From Subtercola endophyticus (GTDB lineage Bacteria > Actinomycetota > Actinomycetes > Actinomycetales > Microbacteriaceae), in NCBI RefSeq assembly GCF_021044565.1, contig NZ_CP087997.1:2108001-2172000 (forward strand): DNA of 64,000 bases, read 5' to 3'. This document shows, in pieces, positions 63,464 to 64,000 of the stretch (its first letter is position 1; every line of letters starts with the position of its first letter). Both the position numbers and the translations under genes were made by a program. The notes beneath the pieces are model-generated. The model had not been told where the DNA came from, did no database searches, and saw only the letters and a program-made list of their open reading frames with translations.

Positions 63464-64000
63464 TCAGCGGCGCAGCTTCGGGAGCACATCGCGGCCGAAG
63501 ACATCGATCCAGTCGGACTGATTGCGGCCCACATTGTGCAGATAGATGCGGTCGAACCCGAGGTCGGCGAAGCGCTGGATGTAGGCGCGGTGCACGTCGG
63601 GGTCTGAGGAGATGAGCAAACGCCCTTCGAAGTCTTCGGCACGCACCGACTTGGCCAGCTGCTCGAATTCGAACGGCGAACGGATGTCGGCCTTCGGAAA
63701 CCGCATGCCGCCGTTCGGCCACTCGACCATCGCGTTCGAAAGGGCCTGCTTGTCGGTTTCTGCCCAGGACACGTGCAGCTGCAGCACCTTGGGCATGCTC
63801 GAGGGATCTTTGCCCACGTCTCGGGCTCCCTCGTCGAACTTGGCGAACAGGCCCGCGATCTTCTCCAGCGGGGCGCCCACGGTGATGAGCCCGTCGGCCT
63901 GACGGCCCGCGCGTTTCGCCGTGACCGGCCCGGCCGTCGCGACCAAGATCTCGGGGGCTTTTTCGGGCATGGTCCACAGACGGGTCGATTCGAGCTTGAA
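63464..64000 (-). CDS. LLM-class F420-dependent dehydrogenase, C-terminal part (continues past the window)
   Basis: The last 178 codons of an LLM-class enzyme; the start lies beyond 64000. The visible sequence reads [36 protein letters not shown] (first segment), then [24 protein letters not shown] and [22 protein letters not shown]. This resembles the F420-dependent glucose-6-phosphate dehydrogenase/hydride-transferase group, which reduces F420 for other enzymes. It is 1 bp upstream of cofE, so an F420-reducing role is plausible. Identity within the group needs the N-terminal part. Confidence 0.82.
   Translation of the reverse strand, partial: FKLESTRLWTMPEKAPEILVATAGPVTAKRAGRQADGLITVGAPLEKIAGLFAKFDEGARDVGKDPSSMPKVLQLHVSWAETDKQALSNAMVEWPNGGMRFPKADIRSPFEFEQLAKSVRAEDFEGRLLISSDPDVHRAYIQRFADLGFDRIYLHNVGRNQSDWIDVFGRDVLPKLRR

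Overview
The window looks like chromosomal DNA of a high-GC actinobacterium, most likely a member of the Microbacteriaceae. This is inferred from the GC-rich codon use, frequent GTG starts, ATGA/GTGA gene overlaps, the rpmF-rnc-mutM block, an rrn operon without spacer tRNAs and coenzyme F420 genes; the genus cannot be named from the sequence alone. No transposase, integrase, phage gene, CRISPR array or tRNA was recognised.

Layout. 1-552 is the 5' part of smc (minus). 819-2394 holds an IclR regulator and a lipoprotein. 2546-14675 is a molybdenum-cofactor and xanthine-dehydrogenase region: moeZ-like, moaA-moaD (minus), moeA-moaC-mog-moaE (plus), XDH FAD subunit, fused FeS/Moco subunit and XdhC. 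14740-16071 is a guanine/8-oxoguanine-deaminase-like amidohydrolase that has lost two metal-ligand positions. 16297-18138 is a regulator plus an orphan VanB-type reductase (minus), divergent from a long catabolic operon (18339-26235): cytosine-deaminase-like enzyme, ABC importer, SDR, creatininase-like protein, FAD oxidase and PdxH-like flavoprotein. It converges on an MTHFR-like protein. 27551-29840 is allantoinase-uricase. 30386-36332 is a complete rrn operon on the minus strand with its terminator and promoters. 36369-42859 completes urate/allantoin use (HIU hydrolase, OHCU decarboxylase, MocA-like protein, RpiR regulator, allantoate amidohydrolase, PucG, formamidase). 42976-43701 is a DUF1275 membrane protein. 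43770-46300 is mutM-rnc-rpmF-yceD. 46420-58265 is a LysR regulator and a reductive-pyrimidine operon (beta-ureidopropionase, dihydropyrimidinase, F420-type LLM enzyme, two permeases, ATPase, binding protein, beta-alanine-type aminotransferase) with a divergent MocR regulator. 58335-64000 contains F420 genes (cofD, cofC, cofE), two more LLM enzymes and an unrecognised protein.

How the genes fit together. The Moco genes mature the xanthine dehydrogenase, which makes urate. Uricase, HIU hydrolase and OHCU decarboxylase make allantoin. Allantoinase, allantoate amidohydrolase and PucG carry it on to ureidoglycine and glyoxylate/glycine. A second operon degrades dihydropyrimidines to beta-alanine. 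F420 made by the distal genes could serve the LLM enzyme in that operon, which has no recognisable dihydropyrimidine dehydrogenase. The region therefore reads as a nitrogen-heterocycle salvage island, placed between mutM and smc, which are normally neighbours in actinobacteria.

Unusual features. There is a set of long, often perfect intergenic hairpins. There are C-rich, G-poor transcribed spacers. In-frame tandem repeats have expanded in several enzymes (MoaE, AllC, MoeZ, an LLM enzyme and others). Two genes appear to begin at AUU or AUC.
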